Assembly (NCBI GenBank): GCA_947044405.1
Contig: CAMRHE010000028.1
Coordinates: 6,429,001-6,493,000, forward strand
Direction of reading: 5' to 3'
Length of the DNA stretch: 64,000 nucleotides
From: Leptodactylus fallax
Taxonomy: Eukaryota > Chordata > Amphibia > Anura > Leptodactylidae
Both the position numbers and the translations under genes were made by a program. How positions within the stretch are numbered: the stretch's first letter is position 1; each line of letters starts with the position of its first letter. Under the pieces are notes generated by a model, which worked only from the letters and a program-made list of their open reading frames with translations, had not been told where the DNA came from and ran no database searches. Positions 12,389 to 27,300 of this stretch are shown one piece after another.

Positions 12389-15300
12389 GTATCTGACTTG
12401 TAGCCTGCTATATGTACTTGTGCTTGTTTTGTGTGATAGTCATGTAATTATTGTACCGTTCACTACTGTAGATCCCTATTTTATTCCCTAATTATTGTAC
12501 CGTTCACTACTGTAGATCCCTATTTTATTCCCTAATTATTGTACCGTTCACTACTGTAGATCCCTATTTTATTCCCTAATTATTGTACCGTTCCGTTCAC
12601 TACTGTAGATCCCTATGTTATTCCCTAATTATTGTACCGTTCACTACTGTAGATCCCTGTTATTCCCTAATTATTGTACCGTTCCGTTCACTACTGTAGA
12701 TCCCTATGTTATTCCCTAATTATTGTACCGTTCACTACTGTAGATCCCTATTTTATTCCCTAATTATTGTACCATTCACTACCATAGAGCCCTATATTAT
12801 TCCCTAATTATTGTACCGTTCACTACTGTAGATCCCTATATTATTCCCTAATTATTGAACCGTTCACTACCATAGATCCCTATATTATTCCCTAATTATT
12901 GTACCGTTCACTACTGTAGATCCCTATTTTATTCCCTAATTATTGTACTGTTCACTACCATAGATCCCTATGTTATTCCCTAATTATTGTACCGTTCACT
13001 TCTGTAGATCCCTATGTTATTCCCTAATTATTGTACCGTTCACTACTGTAGATCCCTATTTTATTCCCTAATTATTGTACCATTCACTACTGTAGATCCC
13101 TATTTTATTCCCTAATTATTGTACCATTCACTACCGTAGATCCCTATATTATTCCCTAATTATTGTACCATTCACTACTGTAGATCCCTATGTTACTCCC
13201 TAATGGAATATGTCACCACAAATAAACACATTTTCATGTTAAAAAATAAAAATCTTAAATACTTAGAAAATTAAACACATTTTTTTGTCACTATCTATTT
13301 TAACTCCTCCCCTTCCCACACAGAGCATGTCTTTAAAAAAAAAACAAAAAAATACTTTCCCATAGACCTCAATGAGTCAGCTTCAGACGATTGCTGGCTA
13401 TGGCCATGACTATGCTGTAAAGCAGATCACTATATGCTGTTAACAGAGCAGGGGAGAAGCTCAGACAAGATGGCCGCCCCGTCATTCTGTGCAGAAAATA
13501 GAATAAAAAAAAAATCTACAATTAGAAAATAAAAACAGATTAGGAAAAAGTGATGAATGTCGCTATCTGTTTTTAATGTAAAAAAAAATAAATTTGGTGA
13601 CATTCATTTTAACTAAGAGCAGGACTGATAGTGCCCAGCATAGACTCCCCAGCAGTGACCCCTAGCCTTTCCAGTCATCATCTTGTAGGACAGGGTTTCG
13701 CAACCTATTCAGACTTGGAGAACCCCTACCAAATAATTTTTACCAAAAAAACATCTTTTTTTTTTTCCAAGTCACCCCTGTTGGGAATGTGGGGTGTATT
13801 TGGTGGAGCTGGAATGTGACTCCTCTGACATCGGCTTATCATCTCCCTGAAAGGAAGAAGAATGTGCATGTTAAATGGAGTCCATAGTCCTCTTTTTATG
13901 GATATGCAGATCATCGTATATACTATATGTATAATGCGCCATATGATGATATTTTATAGTGTTCAATCCTTTGCTTTTGTAGGACAAGAATTCAGTGTCC
14001 GAGCCAAATGCGTCATCAATGCCACCGGGCCATTCACAGACTCTTTGCGCAAAATGGACAATCAGCAAACCAGCAAAATCTGCCAACCTAGTGCCGGTGT
14101 ACATATTGTGATGCCCGGATACTACAGGTATTGTGATAGGATCAGGAGCCAGGGCTTAGTGCTGGAATGGCAAAGTGATTATTGCTATGGGGAAGTGACG
14201 GCCTAGTTACATATCGGGAGAGGAGATTCCTAAATTTAATAGGGATCAAGAGTTCATGCCTGAACCAGTAGGGTTAGTAGTCAGTAGCCGTAATGTTCCT
14301 ATAGGGTGCCAGTGTTACGGAAACTGGGCAGACCCCTGCTCGTAAGTCAGGTTCTTATGGATCATGACTGATCATAAGATACTATAATGGATCTGTCATA
14401 TCCTTCATGGATAACAAAACACCTCAAGTTTAAAGGGCCAGGTGGCCGAACAAAATTGTCAGTCTACTTACCACCTTTTACATGTTCTCCTGCCCTTTGG
14501 TTGGGGTCCGGGTACTGAGACCCCACTGACCACTGAAACAAACAACACTCTGACTTATCACTGTGACAAGCCAAAAGGTTTTAGAAAGTGCAGTTACTCT
14601 TTAGTCTCTGTCCCCAAGCCAGTACCTTTGCAAATAAAGGAATCTTGTCTTTTATACCTGTCTTTTTTTATTATAACTTTCTCTTAAAGGGTACCTGAGT
14701 TTTCATGAGAAGTTGAAATATCTACAGGGTCCAATCTGTATAAGCCTTCATATATAGTGTCTGGTCAGCCTTTTCTGCTGCTGATAGCCCCATTATGGCT
14801 GCAGCACATTTTGCATTTCTCTCTGAAGCAGGTGGAGTGTACAATACAGAGCAGTCTGCCCCCTCCCCTATCCATTATTACTACTACTGGTTTATTTACA
14901 TGTCGTTTTGCCAGACCTAACTATACAATAGCAAGCAAATAGCTGAGAAAAGTCCAAGTGATCATAATATAGGAGATCCAAGAACAGTGGACTGTAAACA
15001 GGACCTGAGCACAATCAGAAAAGCTGCTTACTGTCTATGACTACCATTGCAGTCAGAAGTAGATAGATTTGCCTTACACTTGCTGTAAGCTGTGAGAAAT
15101 TGCAGACTCCTCTCTGTGCTGTGTACAGGGAAAGCTGTGTGAAAACATGCAGAGGTTGTGAAGAGAGAGCTGACCCCCCCCCCCCCTTCTGCTCACAGGG
15201 ATCCATGTTGAGCCTGCTGGTTTCTAAAGATGGACCTTCCCTAGTAACAGGGAGAGAACATCAAATTAGGAAGGAGGGAGACATCTAGTGGCAGGAACTT

Positions 15301-18300
15301 TAGAGAAGTTTTTCAGGCAGAAAACAACAATATTTTTTATATAAAGTGCATTTCTTTTCGGCCCAGATTTACATGATCTATTAAATGAGACTAATTTGTC
15401 TGCAAAGTTAGTGACCATTTAACTGATGTTTCTTGTCTTTTGTAGTCCTGACAACATGGGGCTGCTTGATCCAGCTACAAGTGATGGCAGAGTTATTTTC
15501 TTCCTGCCATGGGAGAAGATGACCATCGCTGGAACCACAGACACTCCAACAGAGGTCACACACCACCCCATTCCCACAGAGGAAGACATTAATTTCATAT
15601 TGACTGAAGTCCGCAATTACCTTAGCAGTGATGTGGAAGGTAAGTCGTGATGAAGTTGTGTCCGTCCAGTAATGTTTCTTGCATCTTTTTTTCATTTCAC
15701 TTGTCCGGAATCTGTTTTTTCTGATTGCTGAAGATTTGATTAAATTCTATTATTTTGTAAAAAGTTGCTTTCTTAGCTAGTCTTAGATAAGACACTGAAG
15801 ATTAACGGTATTCTTTGGGATTTGGATTTTAATGATCTATCAGATTGGTGATGGTCTAACTACCAGCACTCCCACCAGTCAGTATGGAGCACCTTTTTTC
15901 TTTACCAGGCATAGTGCCATACATGTTATGGTGGATGTACCTGGTACTTGAATGGGACTATGCTGCAGGAAGGCATAGGCACTACAAAATGTGCAAGCTG
16001 TACCTGGTGAGCTTCATGACCCGTTCAGTCTACTGATCGTGATGATGCTGGGAGTTCAGCACCCACCCATGTCATATTGATGACCTATCCTAAGGATAGG
16101 TTATCCATATGAAAGACCCTTTAAAGGCAAATTCTGATCTTTGCATTTACGGTTATATCCACAAGAAATGCCATAAATACTTGAAAGATCTATCTCAGGA
16201 AGGGGCCCCATTTGCAGCTGAAAGTGAATGCGAGAGGGCTGTGCATACGCATGCACAAGTCTCTCCAGTTACTTGTATGGGACTTTTGAAAATAATTGAG
16301 AAGAAAGTCTTATGGGACCCACATCGGTCAGGCATTTATGGCATACCCTATGGATATAGTCATAAATGCTAAGATCAGAATACCCCTTTAAGTTTTAAAG
16401 GGGTTGTACCAATTTTAAAAGTTATTCCCTAGTTCAACTAGTCAGACCGCCAACTATCCCAAAAACTGGGGTCCAGTTTCCCCATCCTGATGAAGTGGTA
16501 GGCCGAGCTTGCTCCCTGCTGCTTTCTATAGGAGCACCAGAGATGGCTGAGCACTGTATATCTGTATGTCTGGCACTCCCATAGAAAATGGAGTAGCAGG
16601 GCAAATGCCCGGCCTGCCACTCCATCAGGACAGGGTAACCGGATACCAGTTCTCAGGATTGTGGAGGTCTGACAATTTTTGACTGCACTACATCCAATAC
16701 ACATCTGTAGTCATCTATGGAGTGACTTTTTTTTTCTTTTTTATTAGATACTTTCACACTCTGCAGATTATTTTTGCGACACATTTTACATATTTTATGA
16801 CATACTTTTCTTCATAGTTAAGTTTCTAGCTCCATCAGATGTGCAGACTCTGCCTAGAATTGCGCCGCTAATTTACGTGATTACCATAATGAGTTTACTT
16901 TTCTGCAAAATGCGCTCGCTATATTATTCACACTTAGCAAATGCAAACACAGGCCAAAAGTAGCGCGAATCTTCTCTGGTGAAGTGGTGAATAAGAAGCG
17001 AGCAATTATTCAATGTGTTCTTTATGACAGCAATTTGTCATCTGATCTGTATCTTTTAAGGTGACAGCAATCTTTCATTATTTTCTATTTTTGTCCAAAG
17101 TACCTTTCTCCTGTTGTGCGTTACGCTCCCCTGCGGCGGAAGCCGTCATATAGTCGATTACACAACTGTATCCATTCACAGCCGTGGTTTTTACTTTAGT
17201 TTTGCACTTGGTTGACCAAATTGTTGTGTTTCCAAGGTGCGGAGTTGTTTTCCCCATAAAATTTGCAGTTTGTTCCTTGTTTCTAAATTGTTACAGATTA
17301 AACATTGCAAATATAAGGTAAGGCTAGGTTCACACTGCATAATTTGGAGCTGATTTTGAGGCAGAATCTTCCTCCCATTGTTTTTAGCAGTGACAGACAC
17401 TTCTTTTTTTCAGGATGTTGAAAAAGGAAAGGTCCTACGGTTTCCCCACGGATTCCGCAGTTTATTCAGCCACAGACTCTTAGGCTCCGGGGGATTAGCC
17501 CAATTGTATCTGAGGCTAGTAAGCAAATAAGGCCCAGTTCAGATCTGCGCATGGGTTTCCGTTCAGGGAGTCCGCTTGGGGACCCTCCCGAAAGGAAACC
17601 AAATCCACATAAAAAAGCGGTTACCTTAGGAAACTGGCAGACCCCATAGACTATAATGGGGTCCGTTTGGTTTCCGCACGAAAAATGCGGAGAGAAAAAT
17701 GCTGCTTGCAGGACTTTTCCCTCCGCAACTTTCATGCGGAGAGGGGAATGGAATGGCCCGAACGCAGATGTGAACCGGGCCTAAAGCTGCAGTTTCCTGC
17801 TGCAGCTTTGCTTTGGATTTCTGCTGCAAATTTATGTGCCAAACCAGCATGCAAAATAGTTGGCGACTTTTATACACCGGATTTCCTAGGGATGTTTATA
17901 CTTTTGTGCTTTTTCTGACTAGGACCCCCAATGGTCACAAAAACAGGGGTCCTGTTCCCCTGTCTAAATGGAGTGGCAGGGAGAGGTCCCATTCATTCTC
18001 TATGGGACTGCTGTAGATGGATAAGCTTTGTCTATGGTGACCACCAACTCCATTATATGGAAGTACAAATGATTGGTCAGGTCTTTGCAGATAGACTTCC
18101 ACCATTCTGGTAGTTTATTCCCTAGCCATAGGGGATAACTTAAAATTACTAGAATATCCCTTTAAATCACCAATAAATTACTGAAACTATAAACTGATAC
18201 TGTATCTAGTCCAGGGCTTAAAGGGGTGGAACATGACACATGGATTCTTTCTGGACTAGAATGTTTTTTAACTCTTTGTGTCATCCACCCCCCCCCCCCC

Positions 18301-21300
18301 CCCAAGCCCCTGCATCAGGCATAACAGTGTGCATCAGTTTTGTCAGACTGACCCTGAAATCTTCATACAATGGTATTTAGGATTGTAATAAATTCATATA
18401 TTTGCTGTTTTGTTACCCACAAACTCTGCTCTACATATAGGAAAAAAATGAACTTTCTTGTAATCCCTCTTTTTGCATTTCCGCGTGCAGTAGAATTTGC
18501 TTTGCTCATCACTTTCTGTGGCTTTCGAATGCATTGGAGAATTTCCTGGTTTGTATGTCGACACCAGACATACCAGATTCTGGAGCAGCTCGAGACGACC
18601 TTTCCATGCTATGCTGGCACGTGTAACATTTCAGATGATATCATCAAGACTTTCTAATGTTATTTTATGTCTGTGCTAAAAATAAGTTTTGTATTTTTTC
18701 CTGTGTCTAAATTATAATTTCAGGTTTTATTTTTAAGTTTGCTAAATTTAGGCTAATCTGTGAAGCGTGTAGAGAAATCCTGGAAAATGACAGAAATAGC
18801 TAAACGCAGGGCATCACATGTGGTTCTGGGGGCGGATGGGTGTTATTATTTTTCAGATTTCTACCTGTTTTTTTAAAAAGTAGAAAAGCGTGTAAGAAAT
18901 GTCATTGCCAAGGATGTGTGCAGTGCTAGACTTTCCCATGTCATGTTATGGTTGCCACTGGTGGGGTATTTGGCCTGGGGGTATCACTGACATAACCGGG
19001 ATACATACATTTTTGGTTGAAGAGCGTGGTCCCACCACCCAACTCTAGTAGACCAGGCCAAGCTGTGCATGAAGAGAACAAAAATAGATACCTGTTTAGC
19101 CAAGATGGGAACACATGACTCCTCCATCCAACCATGAGGTCTGGAGTTACGCAAACGGCTTCTCACGACTGCACTACCCTGTTTCTGTAACTACCATAGA
19201 GGTAAATGAGAGTTACGGAAACAGAGTAGCAAAGTAAGTTATTCTGGTTCTATAATTTCTGGAGTTACAGAAGTTATCTCCACAAGTCCTGAACAACTTA
19301 AAGGTGTTGGTGACAGTGATATTGCCATCTTAGCCATGAAAGACTGAAATTGAAGTAATCCCTAAAGGATCATTCTTGGGATCAAGATGGGAAAACCCCT
19401 ATAAACTACACTTTTTGATGTACTCTATTTAGATAAGTTGATGCAATTGAAGGAGTCCTCTAAATAGGACCTACCTTCTAGCTAGGGCACTGACCATTAG
19501 CAAACACCGTATGATCCATTGCTTTAAATGATTACGTCTGGTCATGGTGGATCTCTAAAGAAGACCAGACCCGACCTAGAGTACCTCTTAACAGTCATTG
19601 ATAAGACTCTTTTCTTGGTGAACTCTAGAGATGTGTATGATATGTTTTTGGGTAGATCCACCATCCAAACCATAGTGATGACCCATACTGGGTGTAAATG
19701 GGGTCATGTCTAGCAAGAAAAAAAGACAGAAAAATGATATACAGTGATCCGTGCTGTAATGACCCCATTATCTCAGTAATGCGGCCTCCAGCCGTGTATA
19801 ATTGCCCTACAGACAGGGACACTTGTCATCTTGATGCTATGGTCACCACCAACCTTCATTTTAGAATGACACTTGGGTAGAGAAGATCTCACTAAAGTTC
19901 TCATCCGGTCTGTCACATGCGATGACTTGTGATCTCGTCAGTAGATAGCATTGTCTACCATGGCTACATTGTACATTTATCATGGTATAACATTACACCC
20001 ATGTTCACAATATAAATGTCTTATGTAACAGAGAAGCCTTGTCTTCTGGTATGTCTGGTAGTCCTCCTGTATTCTTGGGGGCCACTTCTGATTGTAGTGA
20101 GGTGACCCTCAGTCATCTTGATGGCTGCAGCATTGTGTGGCAGGGGTAACTTTTGTGTGCTGGGATCTTTGCGGTATGGGTCTGTGTGCTCGTGGTCTTT
20201 TAATGGATATTGTTGGCCAGCGGGGGTCTGTTGATGGATGCTGGGGGTATGATGGGTTCTGGTTGTTGGGGTCTGGTATCTTAGCTTATAAGCCACACAT
20301 ACTTACAGGTGCATCTCAATAAATTGGAATATTTTTGAAATGTTCATTCATTTCAGTAATACAATCCATAATCAGCGTCTTCCATGATTGTGTGTCCTAC
20401 TGAACCAGACTGAGGGACCATGTAAAGGCTTAGGAAACCTTGGCAGGTGACACTGAATTTACAATACTGAACTTTTTTACAATATTCTAATTTTCTTAGA
20501 TTTGGGTTTTCATTACCTGTAATCCATAATCAACATTTACAGAAATAAAACACTTGAAATAGAAGACTCTGTGTGTAAAGAATCTAGAAAATATAGGAGG
20601 TCACTTTTTTAATTTAATTACTGAAAGAAATAAACGTTTCAAAGATATTCTAATTTATTGAGACGCACCTGTAGGTCATTTGGTACTGTACATGGGTTTA
20701 GCCCAGGGCTGTGGAGTTGAAGTTTGGAACAATTTTGGGTGGAGTTGGAAAAAAAGTTACCGACTCTGATTTTAAAATAAAATGACTATTTTACAAGTTA
20801 CATTATAGCATTATTAATATACCGACCGATATCTCCCCACTGTCAGAAGGGCGGACCTTACAGCCTAGCATCATTGCTGACGTGACACTCCTACTCTTAT
20901 ATAGACTTGTACTGTCGGGGGAGGAGGTTTGGATGGTGTTCCTCCCTTCTGACAGTGGGGAGATATTGGTGCCAAAGTTAATGGCACCGATATCTCCAGC
21001 AATAGAGCGCATACCGGGGAAGCCGACGATGACCTGAATATAATACCGCACATCGATGAAGGCGTGTCTTATTTTTTAACAATAATATCTATAGTTAACG
21101 GACACTAACTGATGCTAATGTGTCAATTTTTTTGAACTGATCCATTACTTAGTGTCCGTTAATGTCCATTATGATAGGCATCTGCCTTTTTTTTTTTTTT
21201 TTTAAATGGACCCCATCAGAACGGACATCCTATGGAGGTGTGAACACCCCCTTACAATTCTATAGAAGATTGGTTTTCCTACTGCATACATAGATTGTCC

Positions 21301-24300
21301 TATATTCTGATATAATATTACTAATATATTTTTGTCAAGCTACTTCCCATAACAAGAACTTTTAACCTGTCACAGGAATCGTTTATTTGTATTTTTAGGT
21401 ACATTTTTTTTAAAAAAACTTCTTACTATTCAGGTATGCCCAGATATGAAGAATATATACAATGTTTCTTACTATAATTTATTTTTTAATGTATTTCCTT
21501 CACATAAGTCTGTACATTCCCTACATGTATTTTTAGCAAGGTTAGTCAGATTTTCTTAATCCTTTTTTTTTTTTTTTTATTAAATGGGTATTCTGGTAGG
21601 ACCACTAGGATCCCCAATGATCAAGAGTACGAGGGTCCTGGTCCCCAGCTGAAAGGAGCATCAGGTTGAGCCCTGATAGTGTTCGTGCTTGTCTTGACAC
21701 TTCATTCAGACAGGGGAATGGGGCCTCTGTTCTCGCGATTCGTGGGGTCCTAGAAGTCGGACCCCCACCAATTACCAGGTTAAGCCATTGTGAAACCTTC
21801 CTGGCAGTGTACTACTCTCTTCATTGACCCAAACTGATCATGCTTGTGTATTACGAGGTTGGGGAAAATAACTTGTTCGGTCAACAGCCATTGTAGCTGT
21901 ATAAGTCTCCTTTGGCCACAAATTTGGTAAACATTGGACATCCAGTTAGTAGCTGATAGATAATAAACTAGGCGTATCTTTGCCCTCCATACACCAGAAG
22001 CTCAAATGTGCACCAGTTAAGAGTAGACATAGGTTATAACTATGGTTTACCCTAGTTTCTGGCAGAAATTGTACTATATCCACCAGGCATGACATCCTAC
22101 TAAACCCTGACACGGCCACTTTTCTGAAAAGTAGTGTGTGGGGTCTAAAAGTCACAATCTTTGGCACAAAATTGGCCTTGTGCCAAAAATTGTGAGTGTT
22201 TAGTACATAAAACTTGCATAGATGGTTATATAATTGCCCCTCCCCCCTAATGGTGTGTACAATTTTTGGGTACAAAATACTGAAATACAAAAACAACAAA
22301 CATGAGGTTGAGGATCATCTACCATGTTTCTAGCTGTGACAGATGTATTTATCAAGTGTGCGCCACTTTAGCATATTTGGTATCATTTACCCTTATGATT
22401 GTACATTATCATTACTATTATAGTCGAGCTGTAGAAAAATAGTAGAGTTGCAGTCAGTTATTTGACCTACTTACTCCACAGCCCTGGTGAGGAAGCAGCA
22501 ACGCGCACCCAGTCTCTGCAGCGTCTTCAAACACCTAATATTTGGGGTCCACTGTGTCGGATGCCCACCAGTCAGTTATTACGACCTGTCCTAAGGATGA
22601 CCAACCAGAGGTATCGGTGGAACTGACTGTATTGGTCAATATTAGTGAATATGTCCCAGATATATCCCAGTTGAGCTGCCTTGAACTGTGCCCAACCTTG
22701 GTGCCCATTTTCATGACCCTATTTATCTGCCTGGCTGATGCATAACCACTACAGATAGTAAAAGTGACTTTCAGATATTTCTTCCTCCAGTTGAGATTAC
22801 ATCTATCTGCCGCAAGTCTTTACACTTATGGAAACATAATAATACCATGAGAAAAAAAAAGTTACAAATAGGAAAGTATTAAAAAAAGTCTGATATTATC
22901 TACTGTGTAAATGTCAGTGGGGGATGGGGTTTATAAGTCTGTATTAAGACACATTATGAAGGGTGTTTTTGTCTGATTTATTGCGTTCCTGGTAGGGTAC
23001 TGGCTGCGTCGTGGATCATTGTTTAGAGGGTAATTTTAGCCTGGCATTGGATGCACGGTATTTTTTTTCCTCCCCGCTCGGCAGTAGATTCCCCGCCATA
23101 GTCACATGCTGCTTTTCACTTATGCAATTAGCTGTGTTTATAGATTGCCTGTTATTGAATGAACATCCACGTTAGCCATATCAACTCCGCGCAGACCTGC
23201 CTTTCCCCTGCCAGACACCGTGCCAAGGTTATCGACTTACACAGGCTTGGATATGTTCCAGCTGTTTAATTATAATGTCTCATAAGCAGCTATTTCCACT
23301 TCCATTAGTTTATAAATGTAATATGCTATTTTATTTCTGTGATTAGCACTTCATTTAGGCGACTTTAACACGCTGCCAGCAGACGGCCCTGCCGCAACTC
23401 CTGAGTGTTCTCGCTGGGGACCAAATTCAGATTTATTTATATTTCCCATTTTTTTATTCAATTTCTAAATTGTTAGAAATCAAGGTGAACTTTTTAGCGC
23501 ACATTGAAGATGCTTGGAGGTGTTAGAATATCTCTATACAAGGCCGTATTAGAATGTCTGCACACCAGGCGGTATTAGAATGTCTGCACACCAGGCGGTA
23601 TTAGAATGTCTGCACACCAGGCAGTATTAGAATGTCTACACACCAGGCGGTATTAGAATGTCTGTACACCAGGCAGTATTAGAATCTCTGCACACCAGGC
23701 GGTATTAGAATGTTTTGTACACCTGGCAGCATTAGAATGTTTTGTACACCTGACGGTATTAGAATTTTTGTACACCTAGGGATATTAGAATATCTGTACA
23801 CTAGGCGGTATTAGAATGTCAGTACACCTGGCGGTATTAGAATGTCAGTACACATGGCGGTATTAGAATGTCTGTACACCTGGCGGCATTAGAATGTTTT
23901 GTACACCTGGCAGCATTAGAATGTTTTGTACACCTGGCGGTATTAGAATCTTTGTACACCTGGGGATATTAGAATATCTGTACTCTAGGCGGTATTAGAA
24001 TGTCTGCACACCTGGCGGTATTAGAATGTCTGCACACCTGGCAGTATTAGAATGTCTGCACACCAGGCGGTATTAGAATGTCTGTACACCTGGCGGTATT
24101 AGAATGTCTGTACACCAGGCTGTATTAGAATGTCTGTACACCTGGCGGTATTAGAATGTTTTGTACACCTGGCGGCATTAGAATGTTTTGTACACCTGCC
24201 GGTATTAGAATTTTTGTACACCTGGGGATATTAGAATATCTGTACACTAGGCGGTATTAGAATGTCTGTACACCTGGCGGTATTAGAATGTCTGTACACC

Positions 24301-27300
24301 TGGCGGCATTAGAATGTTTTGTACACCTGGCGGCATTAGAATGTTTTGTACACCTGGCGGTATTAGAATCTTTGTACACCTGGGGATATTAGAATATCTG
24401 TACTCTAGGCGGTATTAGAATGTCTGTACACCTGGCGGTGTTAGAATGTCTGCACACCTGGCGGTATTAGAATGTCTGCACACCAGGCGGTATTATAATG
24501 TCTGCACACCAGGCGGTATTATAATGTCTGCACACCAGGCGGTATTAGAATGTCTGCACACCAGGCGGTATTAGAATGTTTGTACACCAGGCGGTATTAG
24601 AATGTCTGCACACCTGGCGGTATTAGACTGTCTGCACACCTGGCGGCATTAGAATGTCTGCACACCAGGCGGTATTAGAATGTCTTGTACACCAGGCGGC
24701 ATTAGAATGTCTGTACACCTGGCGGTATTAGAATGTCTGTACACCAGGCGGTATTAGAATGTCTGTATACCAGGCGGTATTAGAATGTCTGTACACCTGG
24801 CGGTATTAGAATGTCTGTACACCTGGCGGTATTAGAATGTCTGTACACCTGGCAGCATTAGAATGTTTTGTACACCTGGCGGCATTAGAATGTTTTGTAC
24901 ACCTGGCGCTATTAGAATCTTTGTACACCTGGGGATATTAGAATATCTGTACTCTAGGCGGTATTAGAATGTCTGTACACCTGGCGGTATTAGAATGTCT
25001 GCACACCTGGCGGTATTAGAATGTCTGCACACCAGGCGGTATTAGAATGTCTGCACACCAGGCGATATTAGAATGTCTGCACACCAGGCGGTATTAGAAT
25101 GTCTGCACACCTGGCGGTACTAGAATGTCTTGTACACCAGGTGGCATTAGAATGTCTGTACACCTGGCGGTATTAGAATCTTTGTACACCTGGGGATATT
25201 AGAATATCTGTACTCTAGGCGGTATTAGAATGCCTGTACACCTGGCGGTATTAGAATGTCTGTACACCTGGCAGTATTAGAATGTCTGTACACCTGGCGG
25301 TATTAGAATGTCTGTACACCTGGCGGCATTAGAATGTCTGTACACCAGGCGGTATTAGAGTGCCAGTGCACCAGGCTGTATTAGAATGTCTGTACAACTG
25401 GCGGTATTAGAATGTTTTGTACACCTGGCGGTATTAGAATTTTTGTACACCTGGGGATATTAGAATATTTGTACACTAGGCGGTATTAGAATGCCTGTAC
25501 ACCTGGCGGTATTAGAATGTCTGTACACCTGGCGGTATTAGAATGTCTGTACACCTGGCGGCATTAGAATGTTTGTACACCTGGAGGCATTAGAATGTTT
25601 TGTACACCTGGCAGTATTAGAATTTTTGTAAACCTGGGGATATTAGAATCTTTGTACACCTGGGGATATTAGAATATCTGTACTCTAGGCGGTATTAGAA
25701 TGTCTGTACACCTGGCGGTATTAGAATGTCTGCACACCTGGCGGTATTAGAATGTCTGCACACCTGGCGGTATTAGAATGTCTGTATATCAGGAGGTATT
25801 AGAATGTCTGTACACCTGGCGGTATTAGAATGCCTGTACACCAGGCGGTATTAGAATGTCTGTACACCTGGCGGTATTAGAATGTCTGTATACCTGGCGG
25901 TATTAGAATATTTTGTACACCTGGCGGCATTAGAATTTTTGTACACCTGGGGATATTAGAATATCTGTACACTAGGCGGTATTAGAATGTCTGTACACCT
26001 GGCGGTATTAGAATGTCTGTACACCTGGCGGCATTAGAATGTTTTGTACACCTGGCGGCATTAGAATGTCTTGTACACCTGGCGGCATTAGAATGTCTTG
26101 TACACCTGGCGGTATTAGAATCTTTGTACACCTGGGGATATTAGAATATCTGTACACTAGGCGGTATTAGAATGCCTGTACACCTGGCGGTATTAGAATG
26201 TCTGTACACCTGGCGGTATTAGAATGTCTGTACACCTGGCGGTATTAGAATGTCTGTACACCTGGCGGCATTAGAATGTTTGTACACCTGGCGGTATTAG
26301 AATTTTTGTACACCTAGGGATATTAGAATATCTGTACACTAGGTGGTATTGGAATGCCTGTACACTTGGCGGTATTAGAATGTCAGTACACCTGGCGGTA
26401 TTAGAATGTCTGTACACCTGGCGGCATTAGAATGTTTTGTACACCTGGCAGCATTAGAATGTTTTGTACACCTGGCGGTATTAGAATCTTTGTACACCTG
26501 GGCATATTAGAATATCTGTACTCTAGGCGGTATTAGAATGCCTGTACACCTGGCGGTATTAGAATGTCTGCACACCTGGCGGTATTAGAATGCCTGTACA
26601 CCTGGCGGTATTAGAATGTCTGTACACCTGGCGGCATTAGAATGTTTGTACACCTGGAGGCATTAGAATGTTTTGTACACCTGGCGGTATTAGAATCTTT
26701 GTACACCTGGGGGTATTAGAATATCTGTACTCTAGGCGGTATTAGAATGTCTGTACACCTGGCGGTATTAGAATGTCTGCACACCTGGAGGTATTAGAAT
26801 GTCTGTACACCTGGCGGTATTAGAATGTCTGTACACCTGGCGGCATTAGAATGTTTGTACACCTGGCGGTATTAGAATTTTTGTACACCTAGGGATATTA
26901 GAATATCTGTACACTAGGTGGTATTAGAATGTTCTGTACACCTGGCAGCATTAGAATGTTTTGTACACCTGGCGGCATTAGAATGTTTTGTACACCTGGG
27001 GATATTAGAATATCTGTACACTAGGTGGTATTAGAATGTCTGCACACCTGGCGGTATTAGAATGTCTGTACACCTGGCGGTATTAGAATGTCTGTACACC
27101 TGGCGGCATTAGAATGTTTTGTACACCTGGCGGCATTAGAATGTTTTGTACACCTGGCGGTATTAGAATCTTTGTACACCTGGGGATATTAGAATATCTG
27201 TACTCTAGGCGGTATTAGAATGTCTGTACACCTGGCGGTATTAGAATGTCTGCACACCTGGCGGTATTAGAATGTCTGCACACCAGGCGGTATTAGAATG

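Larger units (their letters stand above)
20704..22486. mobile_element. Possible hAT-like element with facing CAGGGCTGTGGAG ends
   Basis: CAGGGCTGTGGAGTTGAAG at 20704 and the inverse CTTACTCCACAGCCCTG ending at 22486 resemble the CAGGGxTGTGGAGTC ends of frog hAT-type MITEs. The flanking 8-bp sequences do not match as a target duplication, so these may be ends of two different copies. The element at 20818-21073 lies inside. Confidence 0.4.
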
